NCBI GenBank assembly: GCA_030248065.1
Contig: JASAMV010000365.1
Coordinates: 38,103-102,102 of the forward strand
DNA length: 64,000 nucleotides
Source of the DNA: Rhynchonema sp. JSB1_4
Lineage: Eukaryota; Nematoda; Chromadorea; Monhysterida; Xyalidae
Reading direction: 5' to 3'
Positions 1 through 10,735 of the stretch are shown here, in pieces. How positions within the stretch are numbered: position 1 is the first letter of the stretch; every line of letters starts with the position of its first letter. Made by a program: the position numbers and the translations under genes. The notes under the pieces were generated by a model that had not been told where the DNA came from, made no database searches, and saw only the letters and a list, made by a program, of their open reading frames with translations.

Positions 1-127
1 AGCTGTTGCTGGACTATACGTGTTTTGTGTGTAATCGCGCAACGCAACGTCATTGCCCCGTCACTAGCCTGCTTTGCGATTCAGGAAAAAAATTTGACCA
101 ATTCTTATAAAGTCATTGTGCGACCAA
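1..127. mobile_element. Tc1/mariner-like MITE, terminal part
   Basis: The segment ends with TIR sequence reading GTCATTGTGCGACCAA followed by TA at 128-129. It is the inverted counterpart of the left end of the complete element at 3913-4186, including the internal block with GATTCAGG and GCAATGACG. The other end lies outside the window. It sits inside a hAT-type MITE whose sequence resumes at 128. Confidence 0.75.
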
Positions 128-1115
128 TACCACTGCATGCAACTACATACACGTTATATGGAGGTCTGATGCAAAATCGAGGTGTACAAGGTCGATATCA
201 GACACGCAAGATTTGGGCTGTAATTCGACATATTGGTGGTCGTATATCACTCAAACGGCATTAGATGCATTAAAATATGTTGTGCGGCATGCTACAATAC
301 ATTACAGCAACATCATTAGTCAACATTAAACCGGGCCCGCCGCTATTGTTTTTTTGGGTTTTCGACCTCGTTTTTTCTGTTTGCATCATTAGTTGACTGT
401 GATCAAGAACATTAACCTTGAAAAAGTTCACCAAAATGACGATTACTGATCGAAATCGATCCACCAACATGGACGTTCGGGAAGAAACCAGCCCAATATT
501 GACGCACAATCTGTGCATGGAAATCAGGACCTGCAAAGCAAAAGTTAAAATTACTGACGGTGGTATAGGCGCCGTGTTACGGTAGCTTGACAAAACATTT
601 GTCTTTTGCAAAACAGGTTATGTTTTATCCGGCTACCGTGACTCGCTGCCTATATCACGCCCCGCCAGTTATTTTGAATTCTCTTGTAATTCCTGATTAT
701 CATGTGGGGATGTGCGTCAATATTTTGCAGCTTTGTTCCCGATAGGCCATTTTTGCGGATCGATTTTGGTGGGTAATCGCCACTTTGGTGAAGTTCATCA
801 AAACTAAATGTTCTTGATCTCGATGCCAACTAACGATATGAACAAAAACAACGTGGTCGAAAATCCAAAAAACAATAGCGGCGGGGCCCCTTTAACCTCA
901 GGCTGGTCTGAGACCGTAGAATCTGCGCAACATTACCAGACGTTAGCATACAAGTTCGGTCTCAGGCGAAAAGTTTCCAATTTTTGTAGAATATGGTGTA
1001 TCGATTTCATTTCTCCTGGGCCGTCATTTGCAACACTTAACAATAAAATTTTTTTCTTTTTCTCAAGGACCATTTTTCTGATTTTTTTTCAAAAACCTTT
1101 TTTCTGATTTTTTTC
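128..1115 (+). mobile_element. hAT-type MITE (family B), interrupted right part
   Basis: Sequence from 128 matches the interior and right half of the intact copies at 20442-21152 and 24431-25148 (CACTGCATGC, the CGCAAGATTTGGGCTG block, the CATCATTAGT block, the GGTCTGAGACCG block). A TTAA-type MITE (330-891) splits it. The expected CAACCCTG end is missing, so the right tip is truncated or diverged near 1115 in a T-rich stretch. Confidence 0.7.
330..891. mobile_element. piggyBac-like MITE (family D), complete
   Basis: It is flanked by TTAA at 326-329 and 892-895, which is the host sequence CATTAACCTC of the surrounding hAT MITE split and duplicated. The ends are imperfect inverted repeats, ACCGGGCCCGCCGCTATTG on the left and the matching CAATAGCGGCGGGGCCCCT on the right. 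Length is 562 bp, with no credible ORF. TTAA duplications are diagnostic of the piggyBac superfamily; assignment beyond that is inference. Confidence 0.85.
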
Positions 1116-1365
1116 TGTTGGCGCAGAATGAAGAAAAATCTACATTTTTTGGCTCCAACCGCTTCTGCTCGCACAAACGCGGTTTCGCAACCAACTGAAA
1201 TCATCAAATGTCTCAAATTTATGTTCCTATTTTATCCTTCTGGCAAAGTTTTTGGTCATATACATACGCAATTGTGATTGCCGTTTCTGCTGTGATTCCT
1301 GTGGACCATGACCTCCATTAAAGCAAATAGAGCGGAGGCACCCAGTGGCAGTGCTGTGGCTGGGG
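1116..1365. other. Gene-free AT-rich stretch
   Basis: T-rich sequence with runs of TTTTCTGATTTTTT, followed by ordinary unique-looking DNA. No ORF, repeat or RNA gene is supported. Confidence 0.5.
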
Positions 1366-2075
1366 GAGTGGTTTCGCGATTTCGCGCTTTGCCGCGCTTT
1401 CGTTCGCGCCCAAGCGTTTCGCTTTTTTTCGCGCTCTCTTGCTTTGATGCTTTTGAACAAAAAAATCTTTTATTAATTATTCAGAAATGTTGTTAATATT
1501 CATATCCTGAGAACGAATCATTATTCTTTTCAGTTCAGAGAAGGAAAAACGACAAGATGGCGACAGTCATGAACATGATGGTTTTGTTATGTCGTTCATC
1601 TACACATGAAGGCTGCTAAGGACTCTGAACACTAACCATTAACTATGCACTACTGATGCAAACCGAATAACCACCCAAACCCAAGCAGAGCAAAGCACCA
1701 ACCATTGATATCACAGCGCATGGATTCAAATGCACCAACAATCCGGCACAGCTTTAAAACTGCTCAAATCTAGATAATCCACTTCCGTTCCAATTCCGGT
1801 GCGATATTGGAAACTGAGCACTCATGCATGGGCTAGGCGGTGTCACTCGCCCAATGTGCGACTGAGTGTGAGACTAATAACTGTTCTGTGCTCCCACTTT
1901 TAATGAAAGCACAAAATTCTGCCCTGTTGCTATTCACAGTATCAAAGCACGAAATTTGCAAAAAAGTTTCGCGCCCGAGCGCGAAATTGAAATTTGCCTT
2001 CGCGCCCTCTTCGCGCCTGGCGCGAATAGCGAAGCGCGAAAAAAAGCGAAATTTTCAGGCGCGAGCCCATTACTA
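1366..2075. mobile_element. hAT-like element with GCGCGAA word arrays (family W)
   Basis: Two clusters of GCGC/TTCGCG/CGCGAA words lie at about 1370-1445 and 1960-2065. The right end reads GCGAGCCCATTACTA, the inverse of TAGTGATGGGCTCGCG at 7403, which defines a shared terminus. TAGTGATGGGC-type tips are common in hAT elements. The left tip could not be fixed. No transposase is visible between the clusters. Confidence 0.5.
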
Positions 2076-2504
2076 GCGCCCATGAAACATCAGCCAGCCA
2101 GCCGTACATTGTGAGCACTGGTGAGGGCGAGAGGACGTTCACTGCATTGAATGAGTATTGATGATGGCCGGGGCACAGTTACAAAAACCACTGTTGGGAG
2201 CAGAATAAGGATGGCTTGACCGACACCCCGTTGCAAGCGAATGTCTGTTGTTTTGGTTGGGAACCCGACCCGTCTTTCTTGTCATTTTGTGCCGAATTTT
2301 TTCTTTTTTTGGCATATGGTTCAGAGCCAGGTCAGCTCGCGTCAGGCGGAAGAGGTTGTGCACGTTCTACGACCTGATTGTCCTTGGTGCATACCTAAGT
2401 CTGCGCCTAAGCCGAAGCCCAAGCCTAGGCGTATGTAGGCCTGGCCCGAAAACATCACCCCAGCCTGCATATGCAGTGCAGCCAGCGCGGTCTAATCTGG
2501 CAAC

Positions 2505-2994
2505 CAGGGTTGGGTAAAAAACCGTATTTTTTTCAAAAAATCGTTTTTTTATAGAAAACGTTTTTTTCAAAACGCCCAGACGACCAAAATATGCCCCCAA
2601 AAAATTGGAAAACGCTTATGTTGGGAAGAAAACGTGGTTAAATGAAGTCATTCTATGTGTTCTGAGGCAAAATAAACGGGTTGCAACCCTTTTCTAGCGA
2701 GTTGTTAAGATCCCATATCAGAGCCGCATCATGGGACCAACTTTGGCCGGGGTCATCATTAAAAGTCAAACTCCGTATATCGACGTATCTCGACAAAGTA
2801 AAAATTGGTCGAAAATTTTTTGAAAAAAAATGGGACAAAAAATTGATTTATCTTGATAATCAGGGTACTTTCCCTAAAAAATCAGGGAAAATCAAGGAAA
2901 TTCAGGATTTAAAAAAACGAAAAACGACCCAGGCGTTTTTAAAAAAACGTCGTTTTTTAAGAAAAAACGCCGTCGTTTTTTTTGCCCAACCCTG
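2505..2994 (+). mobile_element. hAT-type MITE (family A), complete
   Basis: It starts CAGGGTTGGG and ends GCCCAACCCTG. The perfect 8-bp duplication CTGGCAAC flanks it (2497-2504 and 2995-3002). Length is 490 bp. Its ends are rich in ACGTTTTTT/AAAAAACG runs, and the interior matches copies at 3605, 25826 and 30887. The small ORFs within it are not real genes. Confidence 0.92.
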
Positions 2995-3034
2995 CTGGCA
3001 ACGGCACCCGCATAGTTCAGTGTGAGCGTATGTA

Positions 3035-3210
3035 TACTCTGACAGTTCTTTTGGGAGAAACTTTTCAAACGCGTTGCCTGATCTGTAAAGCGCATGATGC
3101 GTGCACTGGCTATAGCGGTCACGTGACTTGTGTAGCCAGTGCACGCATGATGCGCTTTACGGATCAGGCAACGCGGTTGAAAAGTTTCTCCCAAAAGAAT
3201 TGCCAGAGTA
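3035..3210. mobile_element. Palindromic TA-flanked MITE (family C)
   Basis: Almost the whole element is one inverted repeat centred near 3117. Left arm TACTCTGACAGTTCTTTTGG pairs with right arm CCAAAAGAATTGCCAGAGTA. TA lies on both sides (3033-3034, 3211-3212), as in Tc1/mariner insertions. A diverged relative lies at about 6870-7058. It would form a long hairpin if transcribed. Confidence 0.8.
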
Positions 3211-3604
3211 TATGTATGCAGTTCTAGTTTTTCTCTGTAATTTGTGTGGCTGCATTTCATTTTCGTGCTTTCTTGCCACTATCTGCTTTCTGTTTTGTTG
3301 AGATGCGCTGTTGTTTTCGTGTTGTTTGGTGAAACACTGTGGTAAAAATTCTACTTGGAGTGATAAAAATCGGCATCGGTAGGAGACTTTGTTATTTGTG
3401 TTATGCACGCAACTAAAACGGAGCAGTATAGGAATGTAGTTTTGGCTTGCGTTCAAGTTTAAGGATCCGGATTTGGGAGGGGGCGATGTGTCCGATACCT
3501 CCTGGCAAGTGCAGACACGTAGTAGAAATCGATATTGATTGATTGAAACAGCGGTTATGACATGACGCCAACAGATTCCCCAGGTGACCGCTGGTTGTTG
3601 GGGC

Positions 3605-4388
3605 CAGGGTTGGGCAAAAAACGTTTTTTTTAAAAATCGTTTTTTTTAAAAGGTTTTTTTTTTTAAAAAACGTTTTTTTTAAAACGCCCAGATGACCAAA
3701 ATATGCCCCCAAAAAATTGGAAAACGCTCATGTTGGGAAGAAAACGTGGTTAAATGAAGTCATTCTATGTGTTGTGAGGCAAAATAAACAGGTTTCAACC
3801 CTTTTCTGGCGAGTTGCTAAGATCCCATATCAGACCCGCATCGTGGGACCAACTTTGGCCGAGGTCATCACTGAAAGTCAAACTCCGTATATCGACGTAT
3901 CTCGACAAAGTATTGGTCGCACAATGACTTTATAAGAATTGGTCAAATTTTTTTCTTGATTCGTAAAGAGGGAAAGTGACGGGGCAATGACGTTGCGTTA
4001 CGTGATTGCACACAAAGCATGTAGTAAAGGGAATGTTTCAGACCTGCGGCAACGTGGTTGATCTGCTAGATTATTTTCAGCTGAAAATGTTTTGTGAGAA
4101 TCACAAATAGCACAGTGGTTAAGAGTGACTGAACGTGAAAATCAGGATTGATTTGATAAATTCTTATATAGTCATTGTGCGACCAATACAAATTGGTCGA
4201 AAATTTTTTGAAAAAAAATGGGACAAAAAATTGATTTTCCTTGACAATCAGGGTACTTTCCCTGAAAAATCAGGGAAAATCAAGGAGAGTCAGGATTTAA
4301 AAAAAACGAAAAACGACCCAGGCGTTTTTTTTAAAAAAAACGTCGTTTTTTTAAGAAAAAACGCCGTCGTTTTTTTTGCCCAACCCTG
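3605..4388 (+). mobile_element. hAT-type MITE (family A) carrying a nested MITE
   Basis: CAGGGTTGGG at the left, CCCAACCCTG at the right, perfect 8-bp duplication GTTGGGGC (3597-3604, 4389-4396). Compared with the copy at 2505 it is split by a TA-flanked element at 3913-4186, so that insertion is younger. Confidence 0.92.
3913..4186. mobile_element. Tc1/mariner-like MITE, complete
   Basis: TIRs TTGGTCGCACAATGAC and GTCATTGTGCGACCAA are flanked by TA (3911-3912, 4187-4188). The empty site can be read in the sister hAT copy at 2505-2994, where CAAAGTAAAAATTGG is uninterrupted. Length is 274 bp, non-coding. It contains AATGTTTCAG near its middle. Relatives: 1-127 and 40827-41111, and a single end at about 46998. 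Confidence 0.92.
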
Positions 4389-4650
4389 GTTGGGGCCCAT
4401 AAATTGCAACCAGGGGAATCAACGCTCGCGACGTCGTGTGTGAGTGCCCCATACGATCGAAATGCGTGAAAGAGGTCCCCTATATAACACAGCACAAGTA
4501 AACGTTTCTTGCTCACGGTTATGAAAAAAATAAAAATATTTTAACTTCTGAAATTATTGTAGCTTGGAGTTGACTAAGGCCGTGTTTTCACCGTCTTCAC
4601 AATTTCCCCTCAACTTTTTACCTTTCGCAGTTGCTATATGTATGTAAAGG

Positions 4651-4875
4651 TGGAGTTATACTTGTCCATTTTGGGCTTGTAGACAATGAGGACTGATTTT
4701 TGCTATAATTATATTCTGTGATAGGGTTGGAGCACAAATTTCGACCAGCGTAGAAGTTGTTCCCCTGCACCAAATGGACAACTTTTGCGCTGGTCGAAAT
4801 TTGTGCACAAACTATAATTATAGCAAAAATTTGTCCTCATTGTCTACCAGCCAAAAATGGACAAGTATAACTCCA
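4651..4875. mobile_element. Foldback MITE (family X)
   Basis: A 225-bp inverted repeat. TGGAGTTATACTTGTCCATT at the left pairs with the complementary end at 4856-4875. Pairing continues inward through the TATAATTATAG and AATTTCGACCAGCG blocks to a loop near 4760. No clear target duplication was seen. A fragment of its central block recurs near 46548. Confidence 0.75.
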
Positions 4876-5283
4876 GCTTAAGAGTTATGAAATTTTTCGG
4901 CAGTAAACATAAAAAACACTGATAAATGGCTTATAAATTATGTCTTGTTGGAAATCTTGCACGAATGATGAAATTGTGTGCCGTGTTTTCAAATTAGTGA
5001 AAATAATAATACGTTCATGCTAAGTCGCAAATACATTGATCGTCGTTTGCGCCGACCATATGCCCAAACCTTGTGACCAGTTTTTTTGTTTCAAATATTA
5101 GTGGAGGTTCAATTGCCGAGTGTGTTACAGATGCATTTAACGCATGTACACTTTGAGATTGCGCTTAACGACAGCGTTCGTTGCCTTCTGTGAAGTGGGA
5201 AAACCAGTTTCATACAAGAGAGGTTCAAGCTAGAACATTCGCATTTAGTATTTGCGTTTTTCGTGTTAACTAACAGCTGCAAC
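4876..5283. other. Gene-free stretch
   Basis: Unique-looking intergenic DNA. No supported ORF, repeat or RNA gene. Confidence 0.5.
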
Positions 5284-6398
5284 TAGGGTTGCTTAAAAAA
5301 GCTTTTAATAAAAAATAAAAATTTTTTAAGCTCATGTTTTGCTTTTTCAATAAAAAGTTTCCTAAAATTGGCTGAAATGTCCAAAATGCTTTTTCGCGAT
5401 GAAAATTCGACACCTTTTTTGTGTGGACGGGCCATAATTTTCTAAAATCGCGCCTGCGGCGCCTTGTATGTTCCCGAACCTGTACAGGGATGCGCGAGAG
5501 TCATAATGAAAATACATGTCATGGCAGGGTTGTTCCAAAAAAAGTTGTTAATTAAAAAAATAAATTTTTTTTTGAAAATTAGATTTTGCTTTTTTTTAAA
5601 TAAAGCGAAGACGATAAAAATACAAGGCGCCGCGGGCGCGTTTTTGGAAAAATTGTCCCGTCCACAGAAAAAAAGTGCAAATTTTTTACCCCGAAAAAGG
5701 CCATTTTTGGACATTTCAGCCCCTTTTTGGCAACTTTTTTATTAAAAATTTTTTTATTAAATTTTTGCACTTTATTAAAAAATAAAAAAGTTGCCAAAAA
5801 TGGGCTGAAATGTCCAACAATGGCCTTTTTCGGGGTAAAAAATTTGCACTTTTTTTCTGTGGACGGGACAATTTTTCCAAAATCGCGCCCGCGGCGCCTT
5901 GTATTGTCCCCAAACCTGTATGAGGATGCGCGGGGTGGTCTTTTATAGTGATATGGCACCTATAATGTACCACTGCATGCAACTACACGTACACGTTTAT
6001 ATGGAGGTCTGGTGCAAAATCGAAGTGTACAAGGTCGATCAGACACGCAAGATTTGGGCTGTAATTCGATATATTGGTGGTCGTATATCACTCAAACGGC
6101 ATTACATGCATTAAAATATGTTGTGCGGCATGCTACAATACATTACAGCAACATCATTAGTTAACATTAACCTCAGGCTGGTCTGAGACCGTAGAATCTG
6201 CGCAATATTACCAGACGTTAGCATACAAGTTCGGTCTCAAGCGAAAATTTTTCAATTTTTGAAGAATATGTGGTATCGATTTCATTTCTTCTGAGGCGTC
6301 ATTTGCAACACTTCTGATAAAAAAAATTTCGTCAAAAATTTCAAAAAATAATAAAAACAAATAAAAGAATAATAATAAACACATTTTTTCCAACCCTG
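5284..6398 (+). mobile_element. hAT-type MITE (family B), rearranged copy
   Basis: The left tip is TAGGGTTG (first C mutated) and the right tip is CAACCCTG. The 8-bp flanks GCTGCAAC (5276-5283) and GCCGCAAC (6399-6406) match at 7 of 8 positions. A second internal CAGGGTTG tip at 5525 and an inverted duplication at 5630-5900 show that the left half was rearranged or received another copy. The right half (5940-6398) is colinear with the family. Confidence 0.75.
5630..5900. repeat. Inverted duplication inside family B copy
   Basis: The block with GGCGCCGCGGGCGCG and TTTTTGGAAAAATTGTCCCG is repeated in inverse order on the other side of an AT-rich centre near 5760. Intact copies contain this block only once per element. 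Confidence 0.75.
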
Positions 6399-6867
6399 GC
6401 CGCAACTGCTGACGTAATGTTTTGGTGCTGACGAAACGATTTCGACATCAAAGTGTCCCACTGCTGAAGACCCACTTAAAGTTCGAACATTACATACCTA
6501 ATAGCTCTCAGGAAATTGCTTTTGCAACAACCTACATACATTGCTCCATTAAAAGCCCCCAGGGGTTTCAATTGGAAAAGTCCGCTGGGCAACATATTGT
6601 TGTGTGAGCTGCGCGGTGTTCTGTGTTCGGCCATCAGCATTAGCAGTGTGATTGAAAACATTACCTACATATATAACGGCGGGCTTATGTTAAATATCCG
6701 GAAATCGGAATTCGGAAATATTTCCGGAAAACGCATCATTTTGATACGTAAATTTTTGCGTTTTCCGAAAATATTTCTGGAGCCCGGCAATGTTTTATAT
6801 TTTTGGACGCAAATTATTTCCGGATATAACCTAAGTTCGTCCTAAGACTACTAAACACCTTGTATAT

Positions 6868-7058
6868 ACAGTACGTTGACATGAGAGAAACTCTTCAAAC
6901 CCGTTGCCTGAACCGTAAAGCGCTCGAGGTTAACAATTGAGTCGTATTTCGCAAATCACCACGTCAGACTTGTGTGTTGGCTGGTTTATTATCTTTACTG
7001 ATCAGCCAACTCAGTTGAAAATTTTTCCACAAACGTATATTGACTGAGTGTACTGTAT
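6868..7058. mobile_element. Palindromic MITE related to family C
   Basis: The left block (GAGAAACTCTTCAAACCCG, TTGCCTGAACCGTAAAGCGC) matches the family C arm at 3055-3095. The right side carries the diverged inverse (TGAAAATTTTTCCACAAACG), ending near GTACTGTA. Confidence 0.55.
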
Positions 7059-7402
7059 GTAAACCACGGGTATTTTATTCAGAAATATTGAAAAATTGTT
7101 CAAGAAAATTTAAAAAAATCGTTAATAAACATTTTTCAACCCTTGCCGCAACAACTGACGTAATGTTTTGGTGCTGACGAAACGATTTCGACATCAAAGT
7201 GTCCCCCTGCTGAAGACCCACTTAAAGTTCGAACATTGCGTACCTAATAGCTCTCAGGAAATCGCTTTTGCAACAACCTACAGTGTTCCCCCCAAAGCCC
7301 CCAGGGGTTTGAATTGGAAAAGTTCGCTGGACAACATATTGTCGTGTGAGCTGCGCTGTGTTCTGTGTTCGGCCATCAGCATTAGCAGCATTTGCAACTA
7401 AC

Positions 7403-7494
7403 TAGTGATGGGCTCGCGCCTGAAATTTTCGCGCTTTTTTCACGCTATCGCGCTCGGCGCGAAGAGGGCGCGAAATCGCGCTAAAGCGCGTAGG
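7403..7494. mobile_element. hAT-like family W fragment
   Basis: It begins TAGTGATGGGCTCGCG, the inverse of the family W tip at 2060-2075, and continues with dense GCGC/CGCGAA words. It interrupts unit 2 of the tandem duplication next to the GGCCATCAGCATTAGCAG block. Confidence 0.6.
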
Positions 7495-7840
7495 GGTTTG
7501 GCCATTAGCATTAACAGTGTGACTGAAAGCATTATCTATATAAGGGCAGGCTTAGGTTAAATCCAGAAACGGGAATTCGGAAATATTTCCGGAAAACACA
7601 TTATTTTGATATGTAAATTTTTGTGTTTTTCGAAAATATTTCCGTAGCCCGGATATGTTTTGTATTTTTGCGCACGCAAATTATTTCCGGATTTAACCTA
7701 AGTTCATCCTAAGACTACTAAACACCTTATATATACGCTAAAATATATTGTCTGAGTATACTGTATGTAAAGCACTGGTATTTTCTTCAGAAATATTGAA
7801 AAATTGTTCAAAAATTGAATTACTGCAAGCACAATGATTA

Positions 7841-8998
7841 GCTGGATTGCGCGCATTGGCAGGCGGCTGATTCGACGACAGACACCGAGACCAAACGACA
7901 GCATTCTGTTGGAACAACCGTCGCTGTGGACGTGGTTCGAACAGAACTCGTTCTTCAACAGCACCGAACTCTGTTAGTGATGCATTATGTACCAGGTGAT
8001 GCAGAAGGTTTTCGGCTGTGCCCCACCCACCCGCCCTCTGCCTTAGGTTTGTGGTTCTACTCGATGTAGTTGCCCTGACTTGCCAACACAAGCTGTATAG
8101 CCGCACTTTTTCTTCGTTTGTTTAGTTAGTCCACTTCCGCACTGTTTTTAGTTCATGATTTCGCTGTCCAACTATCGTAAACGCATCGTGTTTGTGCAGC
8201 AGTTGATCAAAATCAGCACCGCCTCTTCGCACCTGCCACGTTGGTACCTGGCCAAGACGTAGGGCCGGTCAAGACGTAAGGTTCGGCGACACGTAGGGTT
8301 GGACAAGACGTAGGGTAAGCGGCAAGACGTAGGGTTCACTGGACAACATGTAGGGTTCATGGAATTTAGAAAGTTTAAAAAGTGCTACGAACCTGCCATG
8401 GATTCAGATGTATTACCGTGGTTCAGCGCATGACATGCACCCACTCTGTTTGAAGTCATATTGAGCATGAGATATGCACGATTGGACCGTTTTATCCGAA
8501 ACATCACAAGTTGTCAAAAATATGACATATGCCCCTCACAAGGTAAATGTTAAATTATCAAGCACGCAAGCTGAAATGAAGCTGGCACGTGCGTACCTTC
8601 ACCGATTTCAACCATTCAGGTACCAAACAATTCCGGCTGCGATGCTGAACACATTGATTTCACTCATTTCATGATTGCTTAAAGTTTCGTTGGTCAAATG
8701 AGCGATATACGCCATGACCCAGAGCAATTGACTTAGACTGTAGTTTTAACTTACAATTAGCTGCTCATGCACGGAACCGATCGATCAAGAAATTCACGGA
8801 TTTAATGGCACGTGTGTGTAAATAGGGTACTCGCTTGAACGTGTCTCAGCATGAACAGGCCTGAATTCTTGGTAAATACTGTTATACAGTTGTTGTTCAT
8901 CCTTCAAAAGGCAACTTAACTTTCAAGTGCCCTTCTTTTGCATCACCAGTCTACATCAACAGACAACAGGAATTGTCATCCACTGTTAAAAACATCAA
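7841..8998. other. Gene-free stretch with a short minisatellite
   Basis: No convincing gene. Short ORFs (for example 8474-8674) lack any recognisable domain or splice context. The only structure is a degenerate array at about 8255-8360. Confidence 0.45.
8255..8360. repeat. Degenerate ACGTAGGGTT minisatellite
   Basis: Six imperfect copies of CAAGACGTAGGGTT, spaced about 15-20 bp apart. Spacing and variability exclude a true telomere array. Confidence 0.6.
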
Positions 8999-9184
8999 GG
9001 CCGCACTCAGACAAACGCGAAAAGCGAAAAGTTCAGCACAACAGTAACTCCTTAACCACGGGCCTAAACCACGGTGATGCTCAAACAAAATGTTTCAGAG
9101 GCTGTTTGGCGTGCGTTGTGGATGATGACTACGCTAAAAAACCTTTTGCTTTTCATCGCTTTTCGCGTTTGTCTGAGGGCGGCC
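8999..9184. mobile_element. Harbinger-like MITE (family K), complete
   Basis: TIRs GGCCGCACTCAGACAAACGC and the complementary GTTTGTCTGAGGGCGGCC. The 3-bp duplication CAA lies at 8996-8998 and 9185-9187. Length is 186 bp. AATGTTTCAG sits at its centre (about 9090). The second copy at 34222-35252 has TAA duplications. Three-bp duplications with GGCC tips fit PIF/Harbinger. Confidence 0.85.
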
Positions 9185-9238
9185 CAAAGGAACGGTTATA
9201 GCGGCCAGCTATTGCGTTAGTAACTTCTCAAACCAAAA

Positions 9239-9577
9239 CTTAGGGCGGGAAATTTACGTGAAATACCTGTTTTCCGCGGGAAATTTACGGGAAATTTCTA
9301 TTTCCAACGGGAAATTTAAGGGAAATTCCTATTTCGCGCCGAAAATCAGCGGGAAATATCACTATTTCCCGCGGGAAATTTCCCATTTTCCCGCGGGAAA
9401 TGGGCCTTTTCCGGCAATTTCCCGTCCATCAAAATTCGGAAAATCATTTCCGCGGCATTTCCCGTCCTTCAAAACCTCAAACTTCCATTTACCGCAAAAA
9501 TTCCCGGACCCTTGGGGAAAACGGGAAATTTCCCCAACTTTTCCCGTCCTTCAAAAAAAATTCCCGCGCAAGCCCTA
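9239..9577. mobile_element. Element with CGGGAAATTT word array (family T)
   Basis: Left end TAGGGCGGGAAATTT, right end AAATTCCCGCGCAAGCCCTA. The interior holds more than ten variants of CGGGAAATTT or its complement AAATTTCCCG. No target duplication was confirmed. The open frame through it (106 codons) is a by-product of the repeat. Confidence 0.6.
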
Positions 9578-9868
9578 GTTCTAACGGCTTGTTGTTAAAG
9601 TTCTCTGATTTTAGGTGGTCTGAGACTGTTGTTCACAGCGCGAACCAAGAAAGAACGAGCCCTACGCATGCTGGTGCTTGTCCCACTGATTGTCGGAGCT
9701 GCGTCACATATGGTTAGTTCGGTGACTGTGTTTGGTCTTCGACATACGGTATTCCTCAATAATTGAAACCCTGGGCTTATATTTTTTCCTCGACCGACCT
9801 CGGAGCTTCTATTAGAGGGGCTGGGCTTCTATTGGGAACTGGGTGCTTCTATTTTTTTTAGCAAAGGC

Positions 9869-10050
9869 AAACTACGCCAACACGAGCCCGATCCCGATTT
9901 CGCCGGTGGTGTGCTTACAAAACGAATAGAAAGTGAAAATCTCCAGGCTCCATTTTGTCTTGTTCAACGTGTAACATTTGCCAAATCGGCAGCCAAGTCA
10001 GAATGTTTCACTATTCTGCCAGCTGCGAAATCACAGCGACTGAGAGAGGG
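9869..10050. mobile_element. MITE family Q, copy 1 (right end missing)
   Basis: Starts AAACTACGCCAACACGAGCC and is colinear with family Q through AATGTTTCACTATTCTGCC, then diverges before the expected inverted end. Confidence 0.65.
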
Positions 10051-10159
10051 GCTCTGAGTCGGCCAAGCATGTGGCGCCAAAGCGCCACAACGGTGAAGTG
10101 CTTATCCGTTACAGCACGCGCGAAATACACGCGAGCTCATTGCTTGGTGTCATTTGCCT

Positions 10160-10351
10160 GTAAAGGCAAACTACATCAACACGAGCCCGATTTCGGGGGT
10201 GACGTGTATTCAAAATGAGAAAGAGAAAATCATCATGCCCCATTTTGTGTTCTTCAACGTGTGACATTTCCCGAATTAACAGCCACGTCAGAATGTTTCA
10301 CGATTCCGCCAGTTGCGAAATTGAGCTCATGTTTGTGTAGTTGGCCTTTAC
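10160..10351. mobile_element. MITE family Q, copy 2
   Basis: Ends GTAAAGGCAAACTAC and GTAGTTGGCCTTTAC form the TIR. Length is 192 bp. It carries AATGTTTCACG at about 10292. The third copy is at about 39985-40175. Confidence 0.75.
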
Positions 10352-10735
10352 ATTATGGGAAGCTTCCGTTAGGAGACGGGCTGAGTTATCCTTTTCACAA
10401 AATCCTTCCTAAATTATGTATGCAAAATGCTCTCTTTAACCCCAAACAGCAACGCATCAGAGAAATGGTGCACTGAAAATCGAGGCCAATTCCGCTTACG
10501 ATTTCCGTTTTCCAGGCGCTGACGTCCGGCGATTACGCACGACACGTCGACACGACGCAGGAGACCAAATTCACCAGTGTCGATGACTACGACAATATGA
10601 ACTGGACGTTCTACATAATGGGGGGGTGTTTGATTATTATAATTTTTTTTCCCAGAGGGCCTCAATAATCTCTCCTCTTTTCTTTTTCTGACCCACTATA
10701 AATTATTTAGCTCTATGGTTTTAAACAAACACAAA

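Larger units (their letters stand above)
6399..7840. repeat. Imperfect tandem duplication, unit about 745 bp
   Basis: The sequence beginning GCCGCAAC, TGACGTAATGTTTTGGTGC at 6399 recurs at 7144. The GGAATTCGGAAATATTTCCGG block recurs at about 6707 and 7573, and the CCTAAGACTACTAAACACC block at 6840 and 7709. The duplication includes the right tip of the preceding hAT MITE. The units later received different insertions: family C at about 6870-7058 in unit 1, family W at 7403 in unit 2. Confidence 0.75.

Noticed and set aside
8255..8360. Possible interstitial telomere repeat (GTAGGGTT)
   Set aside because: Spacing of 15-20 bp and variable bases between copies do not match a telomeric unit.
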